Origin: Sphingomonadaceae bacterium
GTDB lineage: Bacteria; Pseudomonadota; Alphaproteobacteria; Sphingomonadales; Sphingomonadaceae
Length of the DNA: 64,000 nucleotides
Reading direction: 5' to 3'
Assembly: GCA_021300355.1 (NCBI GenBank)
Contig: JAJTEF010000004.1
Location: 19,287 to 83,286 of the forward strand
The notes under the pieces were generated by a model, which did not search any database, was not told where the DNA came from, and was given only the letters and a program-made list of their open reading frames with translations. Made by a program: the position numbers and the translations under genes. Below, piece after piece: positions 17,849 through 26,047 of this stretch (its first letter is position 1; the number at the start of each line of letters is the position of its first letter).

Positions 17849-18740
17849 TATTGTCCGACAGGACACCCGCCAGACGTGCCAGTTCCGCGGGGTCTGGTGG
17901 CAAATGAATCATCAGCGTGACCAACTGGTCACCGCGTCCACCCGATTTGGTTGTGAAGCCCCGGCCCTTTATCCGCAGAACAGCACCGGAATTGGTACGC
18001 GGGGGGACGGTGAGCATGACTGCACCATCGACGGTCGGAACCCTCACCTTGCCGCCATCGACCGCTTCTTTGATCGAGATCGGCAGGTCAATCCGGATAT
18101 GGTCGCCATCGCGCGCCAAATCGGGGTGCTTACCAAGCTTCAGCGTGACCATGGCATCACCATTGCCGCCCGGCCCAGGCTGACCACGCCCCGGAATGCG
18201 GATCTGCTGTCCGGCAACTAGGCCAGCAGGCAGCTTGAACTCAACGGTCTTGCCATCGCCCAGCGTAATGCGCTGCGGCGCGAGCGTTGCCGCATCCGTG
18301 AAGGACACCAAATGTTCATACGCAATATTCGCGCCCTTGGGTGGCGGCGCTTGCTGTGGACGAGGGCCAGCACCGGGACGGGCACCACCGCCGCCAAACA
18401 AGCCATCAAAAATATCGCCAAGGTCAATGCCGCCGCTGCCAAAGTCGAAATTGCCACCGCCCGGTCCGCCTTGGCTATATCCGCCGCCGCCAAAGGGGTT
18501 GCCACCGGCGAAGCGGGGTTGGCCGTTTTCGTCTATTTCGCCGCGGTCAAATTGCCCGCGCTTTTTGGGGTCCGATAACAAATCATACGCCTGCGTAATC
18601 TCGCTAAAGCGCTCCGAAGCTTTCGGATTGTCCTTGTTCTTGTCGGGATGCAATTCCTTCGCAAGCTTACGATAAGCGGATTTAATCGCTTTCTCGTCCG
18701 CGCCTTTGGAAACGCCTAATATCGAATAAGGATCAGCCAT
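17823..18740 (-). CDS. DnaJ-like co-chaperone (CbpA type)
   Basis: A 305-residue type-B J-protein. The J domain lies at residues 1-70 with the essential HPD at 31-33 (KLAKELHPDKNKDN). A glycine-rich linker follows (GGNPFGGGGYSQGGPGGG), and there is no CxxCxGxG zinc finger. Two beta-rich client-binding C-terminal domains start near residue 140 (ITLGDGKTVEFKLPAGLVAG, VRVPTVDGAVMLTVPP). It would stimulate DnaK ATPase. It is upstream of, and overlaps, the YihY gene. Confidence 0.92.
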   Translation of the reverse strand: MADPYSILGVSKGADEKAIKSAYRKLAKELHPDKNKDNPKASERFSEITQAYDLLSDPKKRGQFDRGEIDENGQPRFAGGNPFGGGGYSQGGPGGGNFDFGSGGIDLGDIFDGLFGGGGARPGAGPRPQQAPPPKGANIAYEHLVSFTDAATLAPQRITLGDGKTVEFKLPAGLVAGQQIRIPGRGQPGPGGNGDAMVTLKLGKHPDLARDGDHIRIDLPISIKEAVDGGKVRVPTVDGAVMLTVPPRTNSGAVLRIKGRGFTTKSGGRGDQLVTLMIHLPPDPAELARLAGVLSDNNVRENLGV

Positions 18741-18796
18741 TCTTGTCCCTGTTTACCCTGCTTATCCGTCTTACATTGGTATTACAGTGCCCCAAG

Positions 18797-19264
18797 TCAA
18801 CTCGGAAGCAGGGCGCTCGCGTGTTTTTTGCCGGTAATCTGGCGTAGCAGAAGATATAGCAGCAGGCCAATCGGCCCCGCCATCAACGTGAAGAAGAGTA
18901 TCGGGACTTGAAGCCAGCGCGCAATCTGGTGCTGGTCTGCATTTCGCGCAATCCAGATGCCGACAAACAAATCGAACGCCAAATAATGGATCCAGCCGAT
19001 CGTTGCGCCGCCCGGCGAGTCAAACAACGCCATAACCCCGGCTAAGGTCGTGAAGTCGGCAGGCGGCCGGCCTACGGGACCGCCATCGGAGATAAGTCCA
19101 GCCATCAACGGGATGATAAGACCGGCATATAGGCAGGCGAGCAACACCGTTCCTGCGAAAAATATATAAGGCACGACCCGTTCGCGCTTCGGACTGAGCG
19201 CCAAAACCACCCAAGCGAGCAGCGCCCAGGCATTTGCGACACCGAATATCATTTCCCAGTTCAT
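18797..19264 (-). CDS. ABA4-like membrane protein (DUF4281)
   Basis: A 155-residue protein with four hydrophobic helices. The family pattern is visible: N-terminal ANAWALLAWVVLALSPKRE, the central DSPGGATIGWIHYLAFDLFVGIWIARNAD and the C-terminal LMAGPIGLLLYLLLRQI. The plant homologue ABA4 is needed for neoxanthin formation from violaxanthin. In carotenoid-making sphingomonads a role in pigment modification is conceivable but unproven. It stands alone, divergent from pdxH. Confidence 0.8.
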   Translation of the reverse strand: MNWEMIFGVANAWALLAWVVLALSPKRERVVPYIFFAGTVLLACLYAGLIIPLMAGLISDGGPVGRPPADFTTLAGVMALFDSPGGATIGWIHYLAFDLFVGIWIARNADQHQIARWLQVPILFFTLMAGPIGLLLYLLLRQITGKKHASALLPS

Positions 19265-19315
19265 TTTGTTTTCTAGCCCCTTTTAACCCGCACCAGTCTA
19301 GCCTATCGGTGGGCT

Positions 19316-19912
19316 ATGGAAAGACCTGATCCTTTTAGCCTGTTCGACGATTGGTTTGCCGAAGCGCGGACCAGCGAAATCAACGACTCCAACGCAATGG
19401 CTTTGGCGACCACGGGCGCAGATGGGCAACCTTCGGTCCGCATGGTGCTGTTGAAAGGCCATGGACCCGACCTTGGCGACCATGGCGGGTTTGTTTTTTA
19501 TACGAATTTCGAAAGCCGCAAGGCGATGCAATTGTCGGACAATGCGCAGGTGGCGCTGCTGTTTCACTGGAAATCGTTGCGGCGGCAAATCCGGATTGAG
19601 GGTGCAGCGAACCCCGTCGACGATGCAACCGCAGACGCCTATTTCGCCACCCGCTCGCGCAATTCGCAGCTGGGCGCATGGGCTTCGGACCAGTCGCGCC
19701 CATTGGCAGACCGCGCGACATTTGAAACACGTTTTGCTGAGGTAGAAGCCCGCTTTGAAGGGCAAGATGTTCCGCGCCCGCCGCATTGGTCGGGTTGGAT
19801 GGTCAGCCCGCACCGCATCGAATTCTGGCAAGACCGCGAATTCCGCCTGCACGAACGCTGGGTATATGAACGCGACGGCGACGGCTGGACGACGGGCATG
19901 TTGTACCCATGA
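19316..19912 (+). CDS. pdxH: Pyridoxamine 5'-phosphate oxidase
   Basis: FMN enzyme that oxidises PNP/PMP to pyridoxal 5'-phosphate. The 198 residues include the FMN-binding [22 protein letters not shown] and [16 protein letters not shown]. The C-terminal signature [24 protein letters not shown] is split over residues about 158-181. Length is typical for alphaproteobacteria. It is upstream of the cation exporter by 10 bp. Confidence 0.95.
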   Translation: MERPDPFSLFDDWFAEARTSEINDSNAMALATTGADGQPSVRMVLLKGHGPDLGDHGGFVFYTNFESRKAMQLSDNAQVALLFHWKSLRRQIRIEGAANPVDDATADAYFATRSRNSQLGAWASDQSRPLADRATFETRFAEVEARFEGQDVPRPPHWSGWMVSPHRIEFWQDREFRLHERWVYERDGDGWTTGMLYP

Positions 19913-19922
19913 AGCGCCGCAC

Positions 19923-20876
19923 ATGAGCCTTGGGCATAGCCACCATCACGATACGCATGGTGAACTGACCAAACGTGCGGCCATCGCCAGCGTGTCGATG
20001 GCGCTGTTCTTGCTTGCGCTTAAGGTGTTTGCGGCGGCGGAGACAGGGTCCGTTGCGCTGCTTGGGTCATTAGCGGACACTGGCTTTGATGTTCTTGCCT
20101 CGCTGCTCACGCTGTTCAGCGTCCGTTACGCCGCGATGCCCGCCGATGACGACCACCGTTTCGGCCATGGCAAGGCGGAGGCATTGTCCGCTTTGGTGCA
20201 GGTTGTGCTCGTCATACTGTCGGCCATTCTGATTGCATGGCGCGCGATTGTGCGGCTTGGTACCCAGGAACCGACGTTCCATCCGGAATATGGCATTGGG
20301 GTCTCGCTCATTGCGATTGTGGCAACGCTCGGGCTGCTTGCCTATCAACGTCATGTTGTCCGCAAAACCGGTTCGGTCGCGATTCAAGCGGATCATGTGC
20401 ATTATCAAAGCGACCTGTTGCTCAACATTGCCGTTATTGTCGCAATCGTCCTTGATACGATGCTGGGTGTGCGCGGTGCAGACCCATTGTTCGGTATCGC
20501 GATTGCAGCGTGGCTGTTGTGGGGCGCTTACAAGGCGGCGCGTCTGGCGTTGGACCAATTGCTGGATCGCGAATGGCCGCAGGAAAAGCGCCAGCGCTTC
20601 ATCGAAGTTGCGATGCGCCACCCTGAACTGCGCGGCATTCACGACATGCGCACCCGTTCAAGCGGCGCACATGACTTTTGCCAGTTTCACGTTTGGGTCG
20701 ACCCCGACATGACCGTCGCGACAGCGCACCATATCATGGACGAAGTCGAACAAGCGTTGATGGATGAATTCCCCGGCGTCGAAGTGCTGATCCACCCCGA
20801 CCCCGAAGGCCACAAAGACGAAATGGGCTATATCCCATCCGAAACCATCGAACATCACGAGCATATGCATGACTGA
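19923..20876 (+). CDS. Cation diffusion facilitator (FieF/YiiP type)
   Basis: Proton-coupled exporter of divalent metals (Zn, Fe or Cd). From the ATG at 19923 the protein has 317 residues. The N-terminus is histidine-rich (MSLGHSHHHDTHGE). Site A ligands are visible as SLADTGFD (D-x3-D) in helix 2 and HVHYQSD (H-x3-D) in helix 5. The C-terminal cytoplasmic domain has MRTRSSGAHDFCQFHVWVDP and ends with a His/Glu-rich tail. Metal specificity is not settled by sequence alone. Its stop lies inside the start of the PhzF gene. Confidence 0.9.
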   Translation: MSLGHSHHHDTHGELTKRAAIASVSMALFLLALKVFAAAETGSVALLGSLADTGFDVLASLLTLFSVRYAAMPADDDHRFGHGKAEALSALVQVVLVILSAILIAWRAIVRLGTQEPTFHPEYGIGVSLIAIVATLGLLAYQRHVVRKTGSVAIQADHVHYQSDLLLNIAVIVAIVLDTMLGVRGADPLFGIAIAAWLLWGAYKAARLALDQLLDREWPQEKRQRFIEVAMRHPELRGIHDMRTRSSGAHDFCQFHVWVDPDMTVATAHHIMDEVEQALMDEFPGVEVLIHPDPEGHKDEMGYIPSETIEHHEHMHD

Positions 20877-21666
20877 CTTGCCATATTATCACGTAGACGC
20901 CTTTGCCGATCGGCCGTTCACGGGCAATCAGGCAGCCGTCATGCCGCTTACGCACTGGTTGGATGACGCCGTGCTTCAGGCGATTGGTGAGGAAAACAAC
21001 TTCGCCGAAACGGCATTCTATGTGCCCGACGAAACCGGCGCTGCCGATTATGAATTGCGCTGGTTCACGCCAGAGGTTGAAATCCGCCTGTGCGGCCATG
21101 CGACACTTGCGAGCGGGCATATCGTCTTGAGCGAAAACCCTGCGCTTGACCGGGTGACGTTCCGGACGCGCAAAGCGGGCATATTGGAAGTGCGGCGCGA
21201 AGGTGATGGTTATGCCGTCGCATTGCCGGCAATCCCGACGGAGCCGGTTAATAACCCCGAAATGATGCAGGCCATGGGCGGCAACCCCCTGTCGATGCGC
21301 AGCAACCCCGACAGCTATAATATGTTCGTTTATGCCACGGCGGCAGAAATTTTGGCACTGAAGCCGGATATGAAGACGCTTGCGGCACTTGGCGATGACA
21401 GCTTCACCGCCACAGCGCGCGGGCAAGACACCGACATTGTCAGCCGCGTCTTTGTTCCGGGTGCAGGCGTTGATGAAGACAGCGTTACCGGCAGTGCACA
21501 TGCCGTCCTGACGCCTTATTGGGCTGCCGAGCTGGGCCGTGACAATTTTACTGCCTATCAGGCATCGGCGCGCGGCGGTTATCTTGGCTGTCGTCTGGAT
21601 GGTGAACGTGTGTGGTTGTCAGGCCATTGCTTTACGGTAGTAAAGGGAATGTTCAGCTTGGGCTGA
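20869..21666 (+). CDS. PhzF family isomerase/epimerase
   Basis: A 265-residue protein with the diaminopimelate-epimerase-like fold of PhzF. Seen are the N-terminal VDAFADRPFTGNQAAVM, the active-site Glu in EENNFAETAFYV, the strand WFTPEVEIRLCGHATLASGH and the second half VDEDSVTGSAHAVLTPYWA. No other phenazine gene is present, so this is a general family member with unknown substrate. It overlaps the exporter gene by eight bases. Confidence 0.88.
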   Translation: MTDLPYYHVDAFADRPFTGNQAAVMPLTHWLDDAVLQAIGEENNFAETAFYVPDETGAADYELRWFTPEVEIRLCGHATLASGHIVLSENPALDRVTFRTRKAGILEVRREGDGYAVALPAIPTEPVNNPEMMQAMGGNPLSMRSNPDSYNMFVYATAAEILALKPDMKTLAALGDDSFTATARGQDTDIVSRVFVPGAGVDEDSVTGSAHAVLTPYWAAELGRDNFTAYQASARGGYLGCRLDGERVWLSGHCFTVVKGMFSLG

Positions 21667-21701
21667 CCATCACAGTCATTCCATTGTTCAAAGGATTATT
21701 C

Positions 21702-21983
21702 ATGCGTAAATCATTGGCCATACTGGCTGCACTCGTCCTGTCCCCTGTTGCGATGGCTCAGGACGCGCCTCCGCCGCCACCGGCCGGTGGTGTGCCGCAG
21801 CCCGAGCAAATCTTCGCTTTTCTCGATGCAAATAAAGACGGCTTCATCGCTAAGGACGAAGCACAGGGACCATTGGTCCAGTATTTCGGGATGATCGATA
21901 CCGATAAGGACGACAAGATTTCGATGGCTGAACTGAAAACTGCCTTGGAAGCAATGCGTCCGCCCGAGCCTACGCAAGGCTAG
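21702..21983 (+). CDS. Secreted EF-hand protein
   Basis: A 93-residue protein with a signal peptide (MRKSLAILAALVLSPVAMAQ) and a proline-rich linker. Two calcium-binding EF-hand loops follow, DANKDGFIAKDE and DTDKDDKISMAE, both with acidic positions 1, 3, 5 and 12. The ATG at 21702 follows AAAGGA. Likely periplasmic calcium binding; the partner is unknown. A strong terminator follows. Confidence 0.82.
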   Translation: MRKSLAILAALVLSPVAMAQDAPPPPPAGGVPQPEQIFAFLDANKDGFIAKDEAQGPLVQYFGMIDTDKDDKISMAELKTALEAMRPPEPTQG

Positions 21984-22000
21984 ACCTAAGGCAAATAATT

Positions 22001-22059
22001 TTATCCTAAAATATTAGGATAAAACGCGCGGGCGGCCATCGGGCTTCCCGCGCGTTTTT
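22001..22059. terminator. Two stem-loops ending the EF-hand transcript and the cyclophilin gene
   Basis: The first is TTATCCTAA / TTAGGATAA around AATA (22001-22022). The second pairs AAAACGCGCGGG (22021-22032) with CCCGCGCGTTTT (22047-22058) and is followed by a T run. It lies between convergent genes, so it probably works in both directions. Confidence 0.8.
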
Positions 22060-22063
22060 AATA

Positions 22064-22513
22064 TCAGGCTACAGTCGCCTTGCGGATGACGCCTGGATTC
22101 GCAGGTGGTTCGCCCTTTGGCAAAGCATCGATATGTTCCATGCCGCTCGCGACTTGGCCCCAGACCGTATACTGACGGTCAAGGAAGGTCGCATCGTCAA
22201 AGCAGATGAAGAACTGGCTGTTGGCCGTGTTCGGATCATTGGTACGCGCCATGGAGCATACGCCGCGCACATGCGGTTCAGCGTTGAATTCCTGCGCCAG
22301 ATTTGGCTTGGACGAACCGCCCATGCCTGTGCCGTTCGGGCAACCGCCCTGCGCCATGAATCCGGGAATCACGCGGTGGAACTTCACACCGTCGTAAAAA
22401 CCTTCGCCAGCCAGTTCTTTAATACGGGCAACATGGTTTGGTGCCAGATCAGGGCGAAGTTTGATAACAACGTCGCCGCTGTCGAGCGAAAGGGTAAGCG
22501 TTTCATCGGCCAT
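22064..22513 (-). CDS. Peptidyl-prolyl cis-trans isomerase, cyclophilin type
   Basis: A 149-residue cytoplasmic cyclophilin without a signal peptide. Active-site motifs are FHRVIPGFMAQGG with the catalytic Arg, GVCSMART and ANSQFFICFDD, then LDRQYTVWGQV. The length and the lack of export signal match the PpiB branch. It is divergent from mgtE. Confidence 0.93.
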   Translation of the reverse strand: MADETLTLSLDSGDVVIKLRPDLAPNHVARIKELAGEGFYDGVKFHRVIPGFMAQGGCPNGTGMGGSSKPNLAQEFNAEPHVRGVCSMARTNDPNTANSQFFICFDDATFLDRQYTVWGQVASGMEHIDALPKGEPPANPGVIRKATVA

Positions 22514-22667
22514 ATATATAATCCTTTAGGCTGGGGAAATGTTGACGGTGCCCTAGGGGATGCATTGCGCGCGTGCAAAGCCAAAATCATTGCAATTTAA
22601 CGCTGCACGCTTAGGAGGGGCGCAATTACAACGTCCAGGCACAAAATTACGAATGGGAGGCCCGCAC

Positions 22668-24077
22668 ATGACAAGCGATATCGCCGACCCATTGACCATC
22701 GACACTGAAATTTTGGAGACGCTGGACGAAGACAACCGTCTGACCCGCGACTATGTCGACCGCGTGCTCGACGCCATGGAAGCCGGCGACGCCCAAGAAG
22801 TCTACCGGCTTGTTGAACCGCTCCACGAAGCCGACATTGCCGACCTTCTCGAGCTAACGCCGTCTGAACGGCGCGGCGACCTTGCCATCAGCATGGGCGA
22901 GCTGATGAGCGCCGAAGTGCTGGCCGAGGTCAATGACTATGTCCGCGAGGATATCATTGACGCCTTGCCCGCAGCGCAAGTTGCCGGGCTTGCCGGACAG
23001 TTAGACACCGATGACGCGGTCGCGATCATCGAGGATATGGAGGAAGAGGACCAGCAGGCCGTTCTTGCCGAGCTGGACCCCGAAGACCGCGCCGTCATCG
23101 AAGACGCGCTGTCCTATCCCGAAGAATCCGCTGGCCGTATCATGCAGCGCGAGCTTGTGGCGGTGCCAGAGCATATGACCGTGGGTCAGCTGATCGACTA
23201 TCTGCGCGACCATCATGAGCTGACGACTGAGTTCTGGGAAGTGTTTGTCGTCGACCCGCAGCATAAGCCCGTGGGTACGTGCAAGCTCAGCTGGATCATG
23301 CGCAGCCAGCGCAAGGTTCCTGTCAGCGACATTATGAAGCACGAACAGACGCTGATTCCAGTTGATATGGATCAGGAAGAAGTCGCGCTTCGGTTCCAGA
23401 AATACGCGCTTATTTCTGCCGCTGTTGTCGATGGCGCAGGACGGCTCGTCGGCGTCATCACGGCCGATGACATCGTGCACATCATTCAGGAAGAAGCGGA
23501 CGAGGATATCTTGCGGCTGTCTGGTGCCGGTGAAGGTGACATTAACGAGCCTATTTCCGATAGTTATAAAGCACGCGTGCGTTGGTTGATTGCCAATTTG
23601 GGCACCGCGATGGTGGCCAGCTTCATCATTGCGCAATTTGGTGCAGCGATTGAAACCATGGTCGCATTGGCTGTGCTTATGCCGATTGTTGCCTCCATTG
23701 GCGGTAACGCCGGCACGCAGACGCTTGCGGTGACGGTGCGTGCGTTGGCAACCAATCAACTTACGCAATCGAACACAATGCGGTCGATCTGGCGCGAGAT
23801 TCGCGTCGCCCTGCTCATTGGCGCAACGATTGCGGTTATCGCTGGCTTCGGGGCGGGCATCATATTTGGCGATCAGTTGCTGGGCGGCGTTATTGCGGTG
23901 GCGATATTGTGCAATATCGCGCTGGCCGGTCTGTCGGGTGTTGCCATACCGGTTCTGCTTGATCGCTTGGATCAGGACCCTGCTGTATCAAGTTCGATAT
24001 TCGTAACCATGATTACGGATTCCATGGGCTTCCTGATTTTCTTGGGGCTTGCGGTCTTCAGCGGTCTTGTCGGTTAA
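22668..24077 (+). CDS. mgtE: Magnesium transporter MgtE
   Basis: Mg2+ channel of 469 residues. Domains in order: the cytoplasmic helical N domain (about 20-135, LLELTPSERRGDLAISMGE), two CBS domains (about 140-265, with ITADDIVHIIQEEADEDILR), and a five-helix membrane domain from about 290. The membrane domain carries the conserved PIVASIGGNAGTQTLAVTVRAL pore segment. The ATG at 22668 is chosen over upstream codons because GGGAGG lies eight bases before it. No M-box riboswitch was recognised upstream. Confidence 0.93.
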   Translation: MTSDIADPLTIDTEILETLDEDNRLTRDYVDRVLDAMEAGDAQEVYRLVEPLHEADIADLLELTPSERRGDLAISMGELMSAEVLAEVNDYVREDIIDALPAAQVAGLAGQLDTDDAVAIIEDMEEEDQQAVLAELDPEDRAVIEDALSYPEESAGRIMQRELVAVPEHMTVGQLIDYLRDHHELTTEFWEVFVVDPQHKPVGTCKLSWIMRSQRKVPVSDIMKHEQTLIPVDMDQEEVALRFQKYALISAAVVDGAGRLVGVITADDIVHIIQEEADEDILRLSGAGEGDINEPISDSYKARVRWLIANLGTAMVASFIIAQFGAAIETMVALAVLMPIVASIGGNAGTQTLAVTVRALATNQLTQSNTMRSIWREIRVALLIGATIAVIAGFGAGIIFGDQLLGGVIAVAILCNIALAGLSGVAIPVLLDRLDQDPAVSSSIFVTMITDSMGFLIFLGLAVFSGLVG

Positions 24078-24101
24078 CACTGCAGTTACCAAATAACCCC
24101 C

Positions 24102-24506
24102 ATGGCTCTTAACATGACCAAAATCGCGTTCGGCGCGGAAAACCCGAAGCATTTGCGCGAGCGTCTCGCGGCTTATGCGCAGGATGGTGAAGTGCGCCTG
24201 ACCACGCGTTATTTGCCCAAGCGCGTTGACGAAATGGCGGGTGGCTCGCTGTTTTGGATTCACACGCATACCATCATCGGCCGAAGCCCGATTTTGGGCT
24301 TTATGGAAAATGGTGCCGGTCGCCATTGGATCCGGCTTCAACCGCGCTTAATCGCGGTGCGTTCAACGCCAAAAAGGGCGCATCAGGGATGGCGCTATCT
24401 TGAGGAAGCGAACACGCCGCCGGATCTCGATTCTGTCGAAACCGATGGCCGTGACGAAATGTCCCCAAAGATGCTGGGCGAACTTATGAAGATGGGGCTG
24501 GTTTAA
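24102..24506 (+). CDS. DUF1489 family protein
   Basis: A 134-residue alphaproteobacterial protein of the DUF1489 family, with LTTRYLPKRVDEMAGGSLFW near the start, RPRL-like WIRLQPRLIAVRSTPKRAHQGW in the middle, and LGELMKMGLV at the end. No known function; no signal peptide or membrane segment. The TTAA at 24503-24506 gives the stop codon both to it and to the convergent FrnE-like gene. Confidence 0.82.
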   Translation: MALNMTKIAFGAENPKHLRERLAAYAQDGEVRLTTRYLPKRVDEMAGGSLFWIHTHTIIGRSPILGFMENGAGRHWIRLQPRLIAVRSTPKRAHQGWRYLEEANTPPDLDSVETDGRDEMSPKMLGELMKMGLV

Positions 24507-25177
24507 GCCGCTTCGCGTTTCGCCAACACCTTGTTGATGACATCTGCAAACGTCTCGGCGCTTTGTGCACCCGGAACCATGAATTTTTGGTCAAAGATGA
24601 TCGCGGGGACGCCGGTGATATTCTGGTCCATCCAACAGGCCATTTCCGCACGCACGCTGTCGGTCAGCGCCGCGTCGGCGATCCATGCTGCCGCCACTGC
24701 GCGGTCCATCCCCTGCGCCTCGGCAATGTCGCACAAGACTTCGGTGTCGCTCACATCGCGGCGGTCCTGAAAATAGGCCTTGAACAAAGCCATTTTCAGA
24801 TTCGTTTGTGCTTTCCATCCACGTTCGCTCCCAAAAATCGTCAGCAGCTTATGCGCATTGAACGTATTGTAGATGCGCATGCCTTCGCCATAGTTGAACG
24901 CAAAACCCAAGCTATCGCCAATATCGCTCAGCCGTTGCCGGTTGGCGCGGCTCTGTTCGGGTGTGCTGCCATATTTGCGGGCAATATGTTCGGCGGTGTC
25001 TTCGCCCTCAGGGGGCATATTCGGGTTGAGTTGAAACGGGTGCCAATGCGTTTCAACAGCAAGATCGCGGCCCACCAGCGTCAGCGCTTTTTCCACCTGC
25101 TTTAAACCGATGATGCACCACGGGCACACGACATCGGAGACAATATCAATGCGCAGCGGAATGGTGGTGCCGGTCAT
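24503..25177 (-). CDS. DsbA family oxidoreductase, FrnE-like
   Basis: A 224-residue thioredoxin-fold protein without signal peptide, so cytoplasmic. The redox motif is CPWC in IVSDVVCPWCIIGLKQVE, and the cis-Pro loop is GVPAIIFDQKFMVPGAQ. This is the FrnE/2-hydroxychromene isomerase-like branch of DsbA. The ATG at 25177 overlaps the nudC stop in an ATGA arrangement. The substrate is unknown. Confidence 0.88.
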   Translation of the reverse strand: MTGTTIPLRIDIVSDVVCPWCIIGLKQVEKALTLVGRDLAVETHWHPFQLNPNMPPEGEDTAEHIARKYGSTPEQSRANRQRLSDIGDSLGFAFNYGEGMRIYNTFNAHKLLTIFGSERGWKAQTNLKMALFKAYFQDRRDVSDTEVLCDIAEAQGMDRAVAAAWIADAALTDSVRAEMACWMDQNITGVPAIIFDQKFMVPGAQSAETFADVINKVLAKREAA

Positions 25178-26043
25178 TGGGACACCCAATATTTCAAAAG
25201 GCTATGCGCAATCGCAAAAGGCGGCGGTGCATTGAAACGGCGGTCCGAAGCACCTTCCAGCGCAGCACGGGCTTCTTCCTTCGTGACCCACATGGCGTCT
25301 TCTATTTCGGTGGTGTCGAGGACCAGCGCATCGCCTTGCGCATCGGCGATACATGCCATCATCAGTTGCGATCCGCCAAATGGCCATGGTTGGCTGGTGA
25401 CATAGCGCACCGCGCCGCAGGTGACGCCGGCCTCTTCATGAATTTCACGACGGACCGCTTCCTCCATGCTTTCGCCGGGCTCCAAAAAGCCAGCGAGCGC
25501 TGAGTAATTTCCGGGCGGGAAGCGTGACTGCCGCCCCACCAGCGCTTTGCCTTCATATTCGGCAAGCATGATGACCACAGGGTCCGTGCGCGGGAAATGT
25601 TCCTTTGCGCAATTGCCGCATTTGCGGCCCCATCCTGCACGAAACAGCACTGTAGCGTGCCCGCAACGTCCACAAAAGCGATGGTTATTGTGCCATTCAA
25701 TCAGGCTGCGCGCGGTGCCGTAAATTGCGGCATCTTCGGCAGGCAGCATGGACAGGGCACGCCAGATAGCGGGCGAACGAAATGCGTCTCCGGTCGCCTC
25801 AACAACGGCGACAAAATGCGGCTTATCATCGGACAGGCCAAGTAAGATGAGTTCTTCCGAACCATCCAATTCTGCCATTGAATGCCAATGCAAGCCGCCT
25901 GCGTCGCTAACGCGGGGGTCAAGGCCATCGAGGCCCAAAACCCGCGCACGCCAATCAGCCAGCAAAACGCCATAGGCTTCTGCATCATTGCGTACGCGGT
26001 CAGCGCGATCGAGCGGAGAGCCCGTAAACCCTGGCGACATCAT
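25174..26043 (-). CDS. nudC: NAD+ / NADH diphosphatase
   Basis: Nudix hydrolase that cleaves NADH (and in E. coli decaps NAD-RNA). About 289 residues. A zinc ribbon is present (CGRCGHATVLFRAGWGRKCGNC, with four cysteines), then the Nudix box GFLEPGESMEEAVRREIHEEAG. The NudC-specific SQPWPFGGSQLM follows a few residues later. The start is taken at the ATG 26043, a few bases after the serine hydrolase stop; a TTG at 26064 inside that gene is possible. Confidence 0.92.
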   Translation of the reverse strand: MMSPGFTGSPLDRADRVRNDAEAYGVLLADWRARVLGLDGLDPRVSDAGGLHWHSMAELDGSEELILLGLSDDKPHFVAVVEATGDAFRSPAIWRALSMLPAEDAAIYGTARSLIEWHNNHRFCGRCGHATVLFRAGWGRKCGNCAKEHFPRTDPVVIMLAEYEGKALVGRQSRFPPGNYSALAGFLEPGESMEEAVRREIHEEAGVTCGAVRYVTSQPWPFGGSQLMMACIADAQGDALVLDTTEIEDAMWVTKEEARAALEGASDRRFNAPPPFAIAHSLLKYWVSQ

Positions 26044-26047
26044 CGGA

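Noticed and set aside
22514..22667. M-box magnesium riboswitch before mgtE
   Set aside because: No M-box core elements or terminator/antiterminator pair could be identified; only short inverted repeats.
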